Origin: Paraglaciecola sp. L1A13
GTDB lineage: Bacteria > Pseudomonadota > Gammaproteobacteria > Enterobacterales > Alteromonadaceae
NCBI RefSeq assembly: GCF_009796745.1
Contig: NZ_CP047024.1
Location: forward strand, 124,001-188,000
Direction: 5' to 3'
DNA: 64,000 bases
This document shows, in pieces, positions 36,227 through 45,060 of this stretch. The notes under the pieces were generated by a model, which saw nothing but the letters and a program-made list of their open reading frames with translations, made no database searches and was not told the DNA's origin. Every line of letters begins with the position of its first letter. The first letter of the stretch is position 1. The position numbers and the translations under genes were made by a program.

Positions 36227-37597
36227 GTGCGTTTTGTTGCCGACTTTATTGGGGCATTGCGTGAAGCGGGATTGCCCGTGTCACCAGCAGAGTCTTTGGA
36301 TGCGCTCAACGCTATCAAGTTGTTAGGCCTCGAAAACCGTAAAACGACCAAAACAGTTTTGGCTTTAACATTGGTTAAACGCCAGACAGATCAAGTTATT
36401 TATGACCAATTGTTTGATCTGTATTTCACTGGTGTTGAACAAGTTAAGCAAACGGATAGCGACCAGCTTGTGCCTGAAGAGCAAAAAACAACAAGCGAGG
36501 CGGGCTTAGGCGAAAATGAGCAAGAAAGTAGCGCTGACGAGTACGCGGCTAGCTCAGCGTTGGGCCAGTCACTTAGTCAAAAGCAAGATATGCGCCTGGC
36601 AATTACCCAGGCTGCAATGGCAGAGAATTTGTCATCTATCGTTTTCTTTACCCAAAAAAATCACTTTGCCTACAAAATAATGCAACGCATGGGTGACGAA
36701 GCCCTAAGTGCTGAAATTCACGCAGAAACCCAGAATCCTGAGCAGAAAAAAAGTCAGAACGAATTGATAGAATTTCGAGCGCGTTTGCTTGAGCAAGTGA
36801 AAGACTATGTGGAACAGCAATACCTGATTTTTGCACGACACAAGGGCGCTAAGTTCCGTGAAGAACACTTACAGCAGGCAAAATTAAGTCAAATTGAGCA
36901 TGTTGATTACGCGTTAATGCAACGCTTGGTGCAACGATCTGCCCGTAAATTAGCAGCTCAGCATAGCCGGCGACGATTAACACGTAAGCGAGGCTTGTTA
37001 GATGTGCGTAAAACTATTGCTGCTAATGCGGCTTTTGACGGGGCTCTATTTCACACTCGTTGGAAGGCAACACGCATAGAACGACCTAAAATTGTCGCAA
37101 TCTGTGATGTCAGCGGTTCGGTAAGCCGTGTTGCGCGTTTTCTTTTATTGTTTCTTTACTCGCTACAGGACGTCATGCCGAAAGTCCGCTCTTTTGTATT
37201 TGCTTCTGAGATGATCGAAGTAACACAGCTATTGGAGCAAGAGAATATTGAGTTAGCGCTGGAAGAAATAATGCAGCGCTGGGGCGGCTTATCAACGGAC
37301 TATGGCAAGGCTCTGGCAGATTTTCAGACACAAGTTTTGGCAAGTATCGATAAAAAAACGACGGTTATCCTGCTAGGTGATGCGCGCAATAACCAAGGCG
37401 ATGGTCGAACAGACATTTGGCAAAAGGTTTTTCGTCAAAGTAAGCGGGTATTATGGCTTAACCCCGAACAACGCAATAGTTGGGATTCTGGCGATTCAAT
37501 TATGTCGCAGTATTCACCATGGTGCTCCAGTGTTGAACCTTGTCGTAATCTAAAAGATATTGAAGGCATTTTTAATCGGCTTTTGAAATATTCCTAG
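36227..37597 (+). CDS. VWA-domain protein, CoxE-like partner of the MoxR ATPase
   Basis: A 456-residue protein with a CoxE-type layout: an N-terminal helical region (1-110, DFIGALREAGLPVSPAES), an acidic Glu/Gln/Ser-rich stretch (85-125), a basic region with SRRRLTRKRGLLDVRKTI and a C-terminal VWA domain whose MIDAS is D-x-S-G-S (Asp294, Ser296, Ser298 in CDVSGSVSR), with STDYG and LLGDARNN supplying the other metal ligands. GTG 36227 follows the previous stop directly with no spacer, so translation is tightly coupled. VWA/MoxR pairs act as chaperone-like activators. The last 26 bases overlap the convergent GlxA-type gene. Confidence 0.85.
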   Translation: MRFVADFIGALREAGLPVSPAESLDALNAIKLLGLENRKTTKTVLALTLVKRQTDQVIYDQLFDLYFTGVEQVKQTDSDQLVPEEQKTTSEAGLGENEQESSADEYAASSALGQSLSQKQDMRLAITQAAMAENLSSIVFFTQKNHFAYKIMQRMGDEALSAEIHAETQNPEQKKSQNELIEFRARLLEQVKDYVEQQYLIFARHKGAKFREEHLQQAKLSQIEHVDYALMQRLVQRSARKLAAQHSRRRLTRKRGLLDVRKTIAANAAFDGALFHTRWKATRIERPKIVAICDVSGSVSRVARFLLLFLYSLQDVMPKVRSFVFASEMIEVTQLLEQENIELALEEIMQRWGGLSTDYGKALADFQTQVLASIDKKTTVILLGDARNNQGDGRTDIWQKVFRQSKRVLWLNPEQRNSWDSGDSIMSQYSPWCSSVEPCRNLKDIEGIFNRLLKYS

Positions 37598-38567
37598 TAC
37601 CCGCCGGACGAAGCCGAGAACGAAATTCTCGTGGTGTCACAGCCGTTAGCGACTTAAATACCTTTGAGAACGAACTAATATCCCGATAACCCACTCCCAT
37701 GCCAATGGTTTTAATGCTGTCTTGCGTATTGCCCAAGCGGTGTTTAGCCGCCTCGACTCGAAGACGCTGCAGATAACGAGAGGGCAACTCTCCCGTCGCT
37801 TTTTGAAATCGACGGATAAAGGTGCGTTTGCTCATACCAATTTTTTTGGCGAGATGCTGCAGCTCTACACTTTGAGTGAAATACTCATCTAGCCAGTCCT
37901 GAGCCCGGTGAATACCCACATCTCTGTGTTGCCGAAAACCAGCGATATTAATTAGGTTTAAATCGTAGGTTCGTCTGCTATCAAAACTGATATCTCTGGC
38001 TAAGCTGGCTGCTATTGATGGACCGCAAAATTTTTCCAGTAGATGCATACTTAAATCCATTGATGCATTTTGGCCATTTGAACTGTAGATGCCAGCATGT
38101 TCGACACTCGCTTGGTTGGCTTGCCATTGAACTTCGGGATAACGTTGCTCGAATTCTCTCAAATGACGCCAGTAAGTGGTTGCTCGCCCCCCATTCAACA
38201 AGCCTGCCTCAGCCGCCCAAAAGATTCCACTATTGATCCCAGCGATACGTGCCCCGTTTGCGTGCTGCTCAGCCAACCAAGGCGGAATACCAGGATATTG
38301 CTTGGTGAGCTGTTCGAAATCCCCCCAGTAATGCGCCAGCATAATGAGATCGTATGCATCTTCTCCGATGATTACATCGCCATGGATCGACTGGCCACCA
38401 TAGAGCTGAACCGGATTGCTGTCTGCACTTAGCAAGTCACAGTGAAACTGCCTATCTTTTGGTTGGCGTAAATTAGCGCTGTGAAATAACTCCAGTGAGC
38501 CATATACAGTAGATGCCCAAGCTCCATTGAAAATTAGTAAGGCCACTCGCCATTTTGCTCTAGGCAT
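37572..38567 (-). CDS. GlxA-type AraC family transcriptional regulator
   Basis: A 331-residue regulator with an N-terminal DJ-1/PfpI-like domain (residues about 1-190) and a C-terminal AraC helix-turn-helix pair (about 225-325; LAKKIGMSKRTFIRRFQKAT, then GYRDISSFSKVFKSLTAVTP). The start at 38567 is chosen because GGAG lies eight bases upstream; an in-frame ATG at 38618 lacks one. The DJ-1 elbow reads GINSGIFWAAEAG with Ser where GlxA-type proteins often have Cys, so the domain is probably sensory and not catalytic. It is divergent from the acyl-CoA dehydrogenase operon 145 bases away, which it may control. Confidence 0.9.
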   Translation of the reverse strand: MPRAKWRVALLIFNGAWASTVYGSLELFHSANLRQPKDRQFHCDLLSADSNPVQLYGGQSIHGDVIIGEDAYDLIMLAHYWGDFEQLTKQYPGIPPWLAEQHANGARIAGINSGIFWAAEAGLLNGGRATTYWRHLREFEQRYPEVQWQANQASVEHAGIYSSNGQNASMDLSMHLLEKFCGPSIAASLARDISFDSRRTYDLNLINIAGFRQHRDVGIHRAQDWLDEYFTQSVELQHLAKKIGMSKRTFIRRFQKATGELPSRYLQRLRVEAAKHRLGNTQDSIKTIGMGVGYRDISSFSKVFKSLTAVTPREFRSRLRPAGTRNISKAD

Positions 38568-38711
38568 ACAATTTACTCCGCGTACGCTATTTGGCACATA
38601 TGCCTTATTATGTGGCATTTTACCCTAAGTACAAGGAGAAAGAAGGGGCGTAGAGTAGTGGCTTACTTGGGGAATATACCCGAGATGAACAATTGAAAGA
38701 GGAGACATTAA

Positions 38712-39893
38712 GTGGATATTACCTTTTCGGCTGAGGAATTGGCCTTTCGTGACCAAGTGCGCACATTTTTGTCTGAGAATTGGACGCAAGATTTAGCCAC
38801 CAGAATTCGTGGTGAAGACCAAGAGTTTAAGGCTGCCCAAATTGAATGGCAGAACAAACTGAATGACAAAGGCTGGTTGGCTCCAGGCTGGCCCGTTGAG
38901 CACGGTGGTGTTGACTGGTCGGTAACAGAAAACTTCATATTTGAAACAGAGCGTTCATTAGCTGGCGCCCCAGACGTGGTGCCATTCGGTCTGAAAATGG
39001 TTGCGCCGGTTATCTATGGCTTTGGTAGTGAAGAACAGAAAAAGCGCTTTTTACCACGCATTCTTAAAAGCGAAGATTGGTGGTGCCAGGGTTATTCAGA
39101 ACCCGGTGCAGGCTCAGATCTTGCGGCATTGAAAACCAAGGCTGAATTGGATGGTGATGACTATATTGTCAATGGTGCTAAGGTTTGGACTACATATGCC
39201 CAGTATGCCGATTGGATTTTCTGTTTGGTACGTACCGATTCTTCTGGTAAGCGACAAGATGGCATTAGTTTCTTATTAATTGATATGAAAAGCCCGGGCA
39301 TTACGGTTAATAAAATTTCTTCTATCGATGATCATCATAGCCTTAACGAAGTGGTGTTCGACAATGTCCGTGTACCCGTTGCTAACCGCATTGGCGAACA
39401 AGACAAAGGTTGGACTTACGCAAAGGCTCTATTGGCTCACGAACGTACTTCTATCGCAGCAGTGGCTGACTCAAAACGCCGGTTACGTGACTTGCGCAAG
39501 CTACTCAGTGAAGAAATCACTGGTGGACGCCCACTTATTGAAGATACTCAATTCCAGAATCGTTTATCGAACACTGAAATTGAATTGATGGCATTAGAGT
39601 ATACCGAATTGCGCGTATTGGCATCTACGGCTGACGGCAAAGGGCCAGGTGTTGAATCATCTTTACTAAAAGTTAAAGGCACTGAAATTCAACAAGCAAT
39701 CCAGCAAATGTATATGGATTTGGCGGGTTACTACAGCGGAATTATTCACGGTGAAGAAACGGCTGAAAGCATCGGTCACGCCTTTGGTCATGACGCAAGA
39801 AAAGCATACATGTACGGACGAGCAGCCACTATTTACGGTGGGTCGAACGAAGTACAGAAAAACATTACCGCTAAATACGTACTGGGTCTTTAA
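38712..39893 (+). CDS. Acyl-CoA dehydrogenase, large-type subunit
   Basis: A 393-residue FAD enzyme of the acyl-CoA dehydrogenase superfamily. It has the helical N-domain, the beta-domain signature WWCQGYSEPGAGSDLAALKT for FAD/CoA binding, and the C-terminal IYGGSNEVQKNITAK. The GTG start at 38712 is supported by AGAGGAGA eight bases upstream. The position of the medium-chain-type catalytic Glu (YEGT) is YGGS here, so the base must be elsewhere or supplied differently. Paired with the next gene, it resembles heteromeric enzymes used for ring or side-chain degradation (steroids, pimeloyl-CoA), by inference. Confidence 0.9.
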   Translation: MDITFSAEELAFRDQVRTFLSENWTQDLATRIRGEDQEFKAAQIEWQNKLNDKGWLAPGWPVEHGGVDWSVTENFIFETERSLAGAPDVVPFGLKMVAPVIYGFGSEEQKKRFLPRILKSEDWWCQGYSEPGAGSDLAALKTKAELDGDDYIVNGAKVWTTYAQYADWIFCLVRTDSSGKRQDGISFLLIDMKSPGITVNKISSIDDHHSLNEVVFDNVRVPVANRIGEQDKGWTYAKALLAHERTSIAAVADSKRRLRDLRKLLSEEITGGRPLIEDTQFQNRLSNTEIELMALEYTELRVLASTADGKGPGVESSLLKVKGTEIQQAIQQMYMDLAGYYSGIIHGEETAESIGHAFGHDARKAYMYGRAATIYGGSNEVQKNITAKYVLGL

Positions 39894-39895
39894 TC

Positions 39896-41035
39896 ATGAA
39901 TTTTAATTTATCTGAAGAACAAAACATGCTCAAAGACAGCGTTGCGCGCTTTGTGCAAGACGAATATGACTTTGAAAGTCGTCGCAGCAATGCTGCTCAC
40001 GAACTAGGTTTTAACCCTGAAAATTGGCAAACTTTTGCTGAGCTTGGCTGGCTTTCTATTCCCTTCGACGAAGCCCATGGTGGTTTTGGCGGTGGTGCGA
40101 CCGACGTTATGGCCGTAATGGAAGAGATGGGCAAAGGCTTAGTGGTTGAGCCCTTTATAGCAACCGTATTAACCTTCGGTGGCTTGCTTAATAAAAGTGG
40201 CAATACAGCATTAAAAGATACCTATATCGAAAAAATTATTGACGGTTCACTACAGGGCGCATTTGGCTACTTGGAACGTCAGAGTCGTTTTGAGTTGGCT
40301 GATGTGAAAACTCAAGCCAAACGCGACGGTGATGATTTTGTACTCAATGGCGAAAAAACCGTTGTGTTTAATGGTGCCGCTGCTGACAAAGTGGTGGTTT
40401 CAGCGAGAACTTCGGGCGAACAATGCGACGAAGAGGGCATTACGCTGTTCTTAATTGATACTGACGCTGCTGGTGTAGAACGTACGTCTTATCGTTTAAT
40501 GGACGGCCAATTGGTTGCCAATATTAAACTCACCGATGTACGCGTGGCGAGCGACCATGTGCTAGGTGACGTCGATAAAGCTTACCCCATTATTGAAGCT
40601 GTGGTTGGCGAGGTTATTATTGCCTTATGTGCTGAAGCGATGGGCATCATGCAAAAATTAAATACCACCACAATTGAATACACCAAAACCCGTCAGCAAT
40701 TCGGCGTGGCGATCAGTAGCTTTCAAGCGTTGCAACATCGTATGGTCGATATGTTTATGGCGGGCGAACAAGCCAAGTCAATATTGTATCGCGCGGTATG
40801 TGCAGCAGAAAGTGGTGCAGATGATTTAGCTAAAAACATTGCTGCATTAAAAGTGATGATAGGCCGAAACGGAAAATTGATTGGTGACGAAGCCATCCAA
40901 TTACACGGCGGCATGGGTCTAACTGATGAGCTAGATGTAGGCCATTACGTGAAGCGCCTGATGATAATTAACACCACCTTCGGTGATGCCGATTACCAGC
41001 AGCAAAAATTTAATCGCTTGGCGTATTCCGACTGA
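39896..41035 (+). CDS. Acyl-CoA dehydrogenase, small-type subunit
   Basis: A 379-residue acyl-CoA dehydrogenase-family protein starting two bases after the previous stop. Residues MNFNLSEEQNMLKDSVARFV and GWLSIPFDEAHGGFGGG are typical of the pimC/FadE partner subunits; the C-terminal helix carries QLHGGMGLTDELDVGHYVKR. The beta-domain GSDL motif of the larger protein is missing. This unequal pair probably assembles as an alpha2beta2 enzyme in fatty-acid-like CoA ester oxidation. The operon ends in a terminator. Confidence 0.88.
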   Translation: MNFNLSEEQNMLKDSVARFVQDEYDFESRRSNAAHELGFNPENWQTFAELGWLSIPFDEAHGGFGGGATDVMAVMEEMGKGLVVEPFIATVLTFGGLLNKSGNTALKDTYIEKIIDGSLQGAFGYLERQSRFELADVKTQAKRDGDDFVLNGEKTVVFNGAAADKVVVSARTSGEQCDEEGITLFLIDTDAAGVERTSYRLMDGQLVANIKLTDVRVASDHVLGDVDKAYPIIEAVVGEVIIALCAEAMGIMQKLNTTTIEYTKTRQQFGVAISSFQALQHRMVDMFMAGEQAKSILYRAVCAAESGADDLAKNIAALKVMIGRNGKLIGDEAIQLHGGMGLTDELDVGHYVKRLMIINTTFGDADYQQQKFNRLAYSD

Positions 41036-41072
41036 TATACAATTCAGTCGTCATCTAGCAAAGGTGATCATC

Positions 41073-41105
41073 AAAAAACACCTACCAATACGGTAGGTGT
41101 TTTTT
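41073..41105 (+). terminator. Terminator of the acyl-CoA dehydrogenase operon
   Basis: AAAAAACACCTACC (41073-41086) pairs with GGTAGGTGTTTTTT (41092-41105) around five bases. The flanking A and T runs let it act in both directions, so it also serves the convergent LysR gene. Confidence 0.9.
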
Positions 41106-41277
41106 GCCTATATATCACGGTATCAATACGTTCAAATTCGACAGTTCGCTGTCATAATAATCTAGCGACCTCAAATAGAAACCCATATATCAAAAGGGTT
41201 TCAGCATGGCGGTCCCGTTAATTTCTGTTTTACAAACAAATATTATGTTCTCTGTGCCCCCGACCAAGTAAATATCG

Positions 41278-42180
41278 TTAGGCCTGACCTGAGACTTTAG
41301 CTTTTAAAAAATCAACAAATACCCGTACTTTTGACGGCAAATATGAGCGACTCTGATAGACCAGCCAAGCGGCAGTATCGAATTCTGTTGCGGTGCATGC
41401 GTAATCAGGGAACAAGTCCACAAGCAGCCCGTTTTGTATCTCATCTTGGCAAAGCCAGTCGGGTAGAAGAGCGGGACCAAGGCCTGCCACAGTACAAGCT
41501 GTCATGGTGAGCCCATGGGAAATCAGTAAATGGCCGGTCACAGGCACATCCAACGTATTATTGTGTAAATCGCGAAATTTCCATGTGCTGCGATACCCAG
41601 GCATCGAAAACAAAAGACAATCAAGCTCACTCAAAGCAGTAGGATCTTTCGGCTTACAGTGCGTTTTAATATACGTAGGACTCGCACAAACATGGAATCG
41701 CCTGGAAACCAATTTATGTGAAATGAAATCACCCACAGGTCGTTGCCCGAACCGGATAGCAACATCAATTTGCTCCTTAACGAGATCCACATGGCTGTCC
41801 ATTAATAATAGTTCGAGCGTCAGGTCGGGGTACAAAGCGCGAAATTCTGGCAAAATCGGCGCCAAGACTCTTTGCCCAAAGGAGGTGCAAGCCGTTATTC
41901 GTAATGTACCCGTAGGCAAGCTAACCAAATCTAAAGCGGCTTCACCGGCTCGGTCAAATTCACCCATGAGATTTTGAACGCGAGAAAAATACTCATTGCC
42001 TGCTTCGGTAGGCGAGAGCTTTCGGGTGGTCCTTTGGAAAAGCCGGAAGCCCAACTGAGACTCCAAGCTCGCAACAGAGCGGGAAATAGATGAAGGGTCA
42101 ACGTTGCGTTGACGAGCAACGGCAGCAAAGCTACCACGCTTCATAACATCTACAAATACTCGTACAGATTCAAAATCCAT
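41278..42180 (-). CDS. LysR family transcriptional regulator
   Basis: A 300-residue regulator. The winged helix-turn-helix is at the N-terminus (MDFESVRVFVDVMKRGSFAA; DPSSISRSVASLESQLGFRL; FQRTTRKLSPTEAG), followed by the periplasmic-binding-protein-like effector domain (about 90-295, beginning GTLRITACTSFGQRVLAP). It is divergent from a small cupin gene with 128 bases between them, the usual LysR arrangement for controlling the adjacent gene. Effector unknown. Confidence 0.94.
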   Translation of the reverse strand: MDFESVRVFVDVMKRGSFAAVARQRNVDPSSISRSVASLESQLGFRLFQRTTRKLSPTEAGNEYFSRVQNLMGEFDRAGEAALDLVSLPTGTLRITACTSFGQRVLAPILPEFRALYPDLTLELLLMDSHVDLVKEQIDVAIRFGQRPVGDFISHKLVSRRFHVCASPTYIKTHCKPKDPTALSELDCLLFSMPGYRSTWKFRDLHNNTLDVPVTGHLLISHGLTMTACTVAGLGPALLPDWLCQDEIQNGLLVDLFPDYACTATEFDTAAWLVYQSRSYLPSKVRVFVDFLKAKVSGQA

Positions 42181-42308
42181 TCATGCATTCCGTACACTAA
42201 AGTCATGAGTATAGGTGGGTTTATCAAACGAGCAACAATAGTTAAGCTCAATTACATGCAATGGCTTGGTTGTCTGCCATATACGTTTCAACTTTTAGGG
42301 AAAATACG

Positions 42309-42665
42309 ATGAGTTTGCAATTTTATACTGACTTTTTCAACTCCACAGCGGATGTACTTAACGACGTAATAAAAAACGATACATGGCCGACAACATTTGT
42401 GTCTGGGCCGTCTGAAGGGCTCCATGAACACTGGCATGCAGATGAAGTACATGCTTATATTATGGAAGGTGAAACCGACTTCTTAGATGCCAAAAGTGGT
42501 ACCCGAACGAAAGTAAAAGCAGGGGATAAAATCGTGATCCCAGCCAAAGTGCTACATGCAGAGGGGGCGGTGGAAGAGCGAGTCGTATATATTTTGGCCC
42601 TTCCCAAACCACTGCCGCCAGAAGAATTTCTCGCCATGTATGACCCAATAGAGCTCAGTCAATAA
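42309..42665 (+). CDS. Small cupin-domain protein
   Basis: A 118-residue single-domain cupin. The metal-binding first motif is HEHWHADEVHAYIMEGE (His/His/Glu/His pattern) and the second contains PAKVLHAEG with the final His. Start ATG 42309 follows AGGGAA with eight bases between; the in-frame ATG at 42261 precedes any conserved part. Such proteins bind a metal and may be dioxygenases, isomerases or sensors; which is not visible. Probably controlled by the divergent LysR regulator. Confidence 0.85.
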   Translation: MSLQFYTDFFNSTADVLNDVIKNDTWPTTFVSGPSEGLHEHWHADEVHAYIMEGETDFLDAKSGTRTKVKAGDKIVIPAKVLHAEGAVEERVVYILALPKPLPPEEFLAMYDPIELSQ

Positions 42666-42926
42666 GTCGATTCAGTTGCAACCATGCAAAGTATTGGAAG
42701 TCAGCTAAATCAAGCTCGTTTTTTAATGTTTGAGTTGTGCTACGTTTACTTTGACCCTCAAGATTAAAAATTTTAAATCGATGAAGGGGCATTTTTATTT
42801 TCGACTGATGTCTCCCAGAGCATCGAAGGCTAGTATGCGTTCATTGGCGGTGGCGCTAACAGCATCGCGCATAAGTGAACGCGGTATATAAATGCCTGAA
42901 AATCATGAAGTTCGCAAAGTGGATAG
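42666..42926. other. Intergenic stretch between cupin and tRNA-Thr
   Basis: No gene recognised. A 36-codon plus-strand frame begins at 42781 (MKGHFYFRLMSPRAS), and an imperfect inverted repeat GCGTTCA (42837-42843)/TGAACGC (42876-42882) lies inside it. Neither resembles a known element closely enough to name. Confidence 0.4.
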
Positions 42927-42950
42927 CAAAAAAGCACCCGAAGGGCTTAA
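42927..42950 (-). terminator. Terminator downstream of tRNA-Thr
   Basis: On the minus strand AAGCCC-TTC-GGGTGCTT forms a short stem (42932-42948) with one bulge, followed by a run of T. It lies about 30 bases past the tRNA-Thr 3' end. Confidence 0.7.
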
Positions 42951-42980
42951 AAATAGGGAAGTTAATGCAAAGAAGGGAAA

Positions 42981-43056
<76 letters not shown>

Positions 43057-43102
43057 ACACTAGATTCCCGCTCTAGGCAGCCATGTGCTAGAGCGAGGCG
43101 AC

Positions 43103-43130
43103 ATTCTATTGATTCCACTTTTGTTGTCAA
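43103..43130 (-). promoter_or_regulatory. Promoter of tRNA-Thr
   Basis: On the minus strand TTGACA (43130-43125), 16 bases and TAGAAT (43108-43103), followed by a GC-rich discriminator. The consensus -35 box and the position between purK and the tRNA support it. A GCTCTAG/CTAGAGC hairpin (43070-43094) would lie at the start of the leader. Confidence 0.75.
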
Positions 43131-43140
43131 CCAAAAGATC

Positions 43141-44283
43141 TTATTTTATCTGTAAAAGACGTTCCGCTTCACTATTTAGAGTTGGGAAATAGCTATCGGG
43201 TAACCATTTTTGTATTTTTTGCATCTTAGCGCCAAGCTCAGCATAGTTGCTCGCGGTAATATTTATATGGCCCATTTTGCGTTTTGCGCGTGGGGTTTTC
43301 ATATAACCGTGCAAATGCGTTCTTGGTACAGCTAATAGTTCTCTAGAAGGTAAATCGCAGCCAATCACGTTTAGCATCACGCTGGAGGCAATAACTTCGG
43401 TTGAGCCCAGGGGTAACTCACAAATCGCCCGTAAGTGATTTTCAAACTGACAGGTATCCGCGCCTTGCATGCTCCAGTGCCCAGAGTTGTGCACCCGTGG
43501 GGCAATTTCATTGACTAGCAAAGTATCGCCCATCTGAAAGAACTCTACCGCTAATACGCCAATATAATTTAGCTCATTGGCAAGTGCGCTGAATATATCC
43601 TTGGCTTGGGCTGTTAATACTGACGTAATAGCCGGGGCAGGGGCCACACAAGTATGTAATTGTCCCTGATGGTGTAGGTTTTCAACCAAAGGATACAAGG
43701 CCAGTTGACCATTTTTACCCCGAGCACCCACTAACGACACTTCACGTTCAAAGTTGAGCATCTTTTCGACGACTAATGGGACTTTTTTTAGATCCAGCTC
43801 AGCCAATGCTTGTTTGATTTCAGGTAGCTGGTCTTTACTGGATAAGCGCCACTGGCCGTACCCGTCGTAACCGTCTCGGCTCGATTTAATAATCAGCTTT
43901 TCGCCAAGAGTTTCAACGGCTTGATCAAGTTGATCAACGTTATCAACAATCACGTAGGGGCAATTAGCAATATTTAGTTTATCTAATAAGGCTTTTTCTT
44001 TAACTCGATCAGCACCCGCTGCGATGGCTTCGATACTGGGCATTAGCTTACCACTGCGGTTTACTTGCTCAAGAAGTGCTTCGGGAATATGTTCGAATTC
44101 CACTGAAATGGCGTCGGCGGCTTCAATAGCAGTTTCAAGGTGTATGTTTAGCACCTGTTTATCTATCGGATTGACCACTTTGTGATTGCTCACGTCGACT
44201 GCGCGTACCTCGATACCAAGCGGCACGCCGGCTAATGCCATCATTCTGGCTAATTGACCTGAGCCTAAGATCAGTACGTTCAT
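43141..44283 (-). CDS. purK: N5-carboxyaminoimidazole ribonucleotide synthase
   Basis: PurK uses ATP and bicarbonate to turn AIR into N5-CAIR in purine synthesis. The 380-residue ATP-grasp protein has [33 protein letters not shown], and the active-site [20 protein letters not shown]. Its ATG overlaps the purE stop as ATGA, so the pair is translationally coupled. tRNA-Thr with its own promoter follows. Confidence 0.96.
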   Translation of the reverse strand: MNVLILGSGQLARMMALAGVPLGIEVRAVDVSNHKVVNPIDKQVLNIHLETAIEAADAISVEFEHIPEALLEQVNRSGKLMPSIEAIAAGADRVKEKALLDKLNIANCPYVIVDNVDQLDQAVETLGEKLIIKSSRDGYDGYGQWRLSSKDQLPEIKQALAELDLKKVPLVVEKMLNFEREVSLVGARGKNGQLALYPLVENLHHQGQLHTCVAPAPAITSVLTAQAKDIFSALANELNYIGVLAVEFFQMGDTLLVNEIAPRVHNSGHWSMQGADTCQFENHLRAICELPLGSTEVIASSVMLNVIGCDLPSRELLAVPRTHLHGYMKTPRAKRKMGHINITASNYAELGAKMQKIQKWLPDSYFPTLNSEAERLLQIK

Positions 44284-44771
44284 TCAGGCAATTCCAATGG
44301 GGGCTGTGCAAGCACGTCAGCAGTTTGCTTTTGTCTAAACTGAATGATGGCGTCCCGTACAGTTGTATCTTGTAAGGCAATGACTTGTGCGGCCAATAAG
44401 CCTGCATTAGCTGCGCCTGCTTCTCCGATGGCTAAGGTACCAACCGCCACACCCTTGGGCATTTGTACGATTGAATATAAGGAATCCACACCACTTAGCT
44501 GGCTTGAGCGCACGGGTACGCCAAAAACGGGTAGGTGAGTGTGAGCGGCTATCATACCGGGTAAGTGCGCTGCGCCGCCTGCGCCACCAATAATCACTTG
44601 ATAGCCTTTGTCGGCAGCGCTTTCTGAGAATTCAGTTAACAGTGCTGGGGTGCGATGAGCTGATACTACTTGAGCATGATAACTCACACCTAACGTGTCT
44701 AACATTTTTGCCGCTTGGGCCATAGTGGGCCAATCAGACTTGGATCCCATAACAATCGCAACTTGAGGCAT
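44280..44771 (-). CDS. purE: N5-carboxyaminoimidazole ribonucleotide mutase
   Basis: PurE moves the carboxyl group of N5-CAIR to give CAIR. The 163-residue class I protein shows [22 protein letters not shown] with the catalytic His, and [28 protein letters not shown] 44771 ([10 protein letters not shown]) is preferred; GTG 44783 in frame is itself part of the likely ribosome-binding region. First gene of the purE-purK operon. Confidence 0.96.
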   Translation of the reverse strand: MPQVAIVMGSKSDWPTMAQAAKMLDTLGVSYHAQVVSAHRTPALLTEFSESAADKGYQVIIGGAGGAAHLPGMIAAHTHLPVFGVPVRSSQLSGVDSLYSIVQMPKGVAVGTLAIGEAGAANAGLLAAQVIALQDTTVRDAIIQFRQKQTADVLAQPPLELPE

Positions 44772-45003
44772 TTTCACTCTCACTTAACATCGGTTTAAAA
44801 GGTATCAACGCACTTGAGTCGGCACATAAAATGTCGCCCTAACAATCAAGATGTCGTCAGCCATAAAATTTTGGAAACGGATTGTAGCCCAAATCACGGA
44901 GCGAGTCCCGTTTGTGCGTTAATCCATCAATAATTGAGCATAAAATAGCTCATGCTCAAGTGCTTTGCCCTTAGTGAGTTGAAACAGGCCAAGCGCAAAA
45001 CAA

Positions 45004-45037
45004 AAAATCCGCTGTGGGCAAGCCAACAGCGGATTTT
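45004..45037 (-). terminator. Terminator of rho
   Basis: On the minus strand AAAATCCGCTGT pairs perfectly with ACAGCGGATTTT (45026-45037 with 45004-45015) around ten bases, ending in a T run. It lies about 25 bases after the rho stop. Confidence 0.88.
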
Positions 45038-45060
45038 ATAATGCAATTTGTGCTACATGC

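Noticed and set aside
37098..37130. VWA protein as a magnesium chelatase subunit
   Set aside because: The MoxR/VWA pair lacks chelatase-specific features and neighbours; CoxD/CoxE-type resemblance is better.
42837..42882. Inverted GCGTTCA/TGAACGC as an integron attC site
   Set aside because: The core sites do not match attC consensus, there is one copy only and no cassette or integrase.
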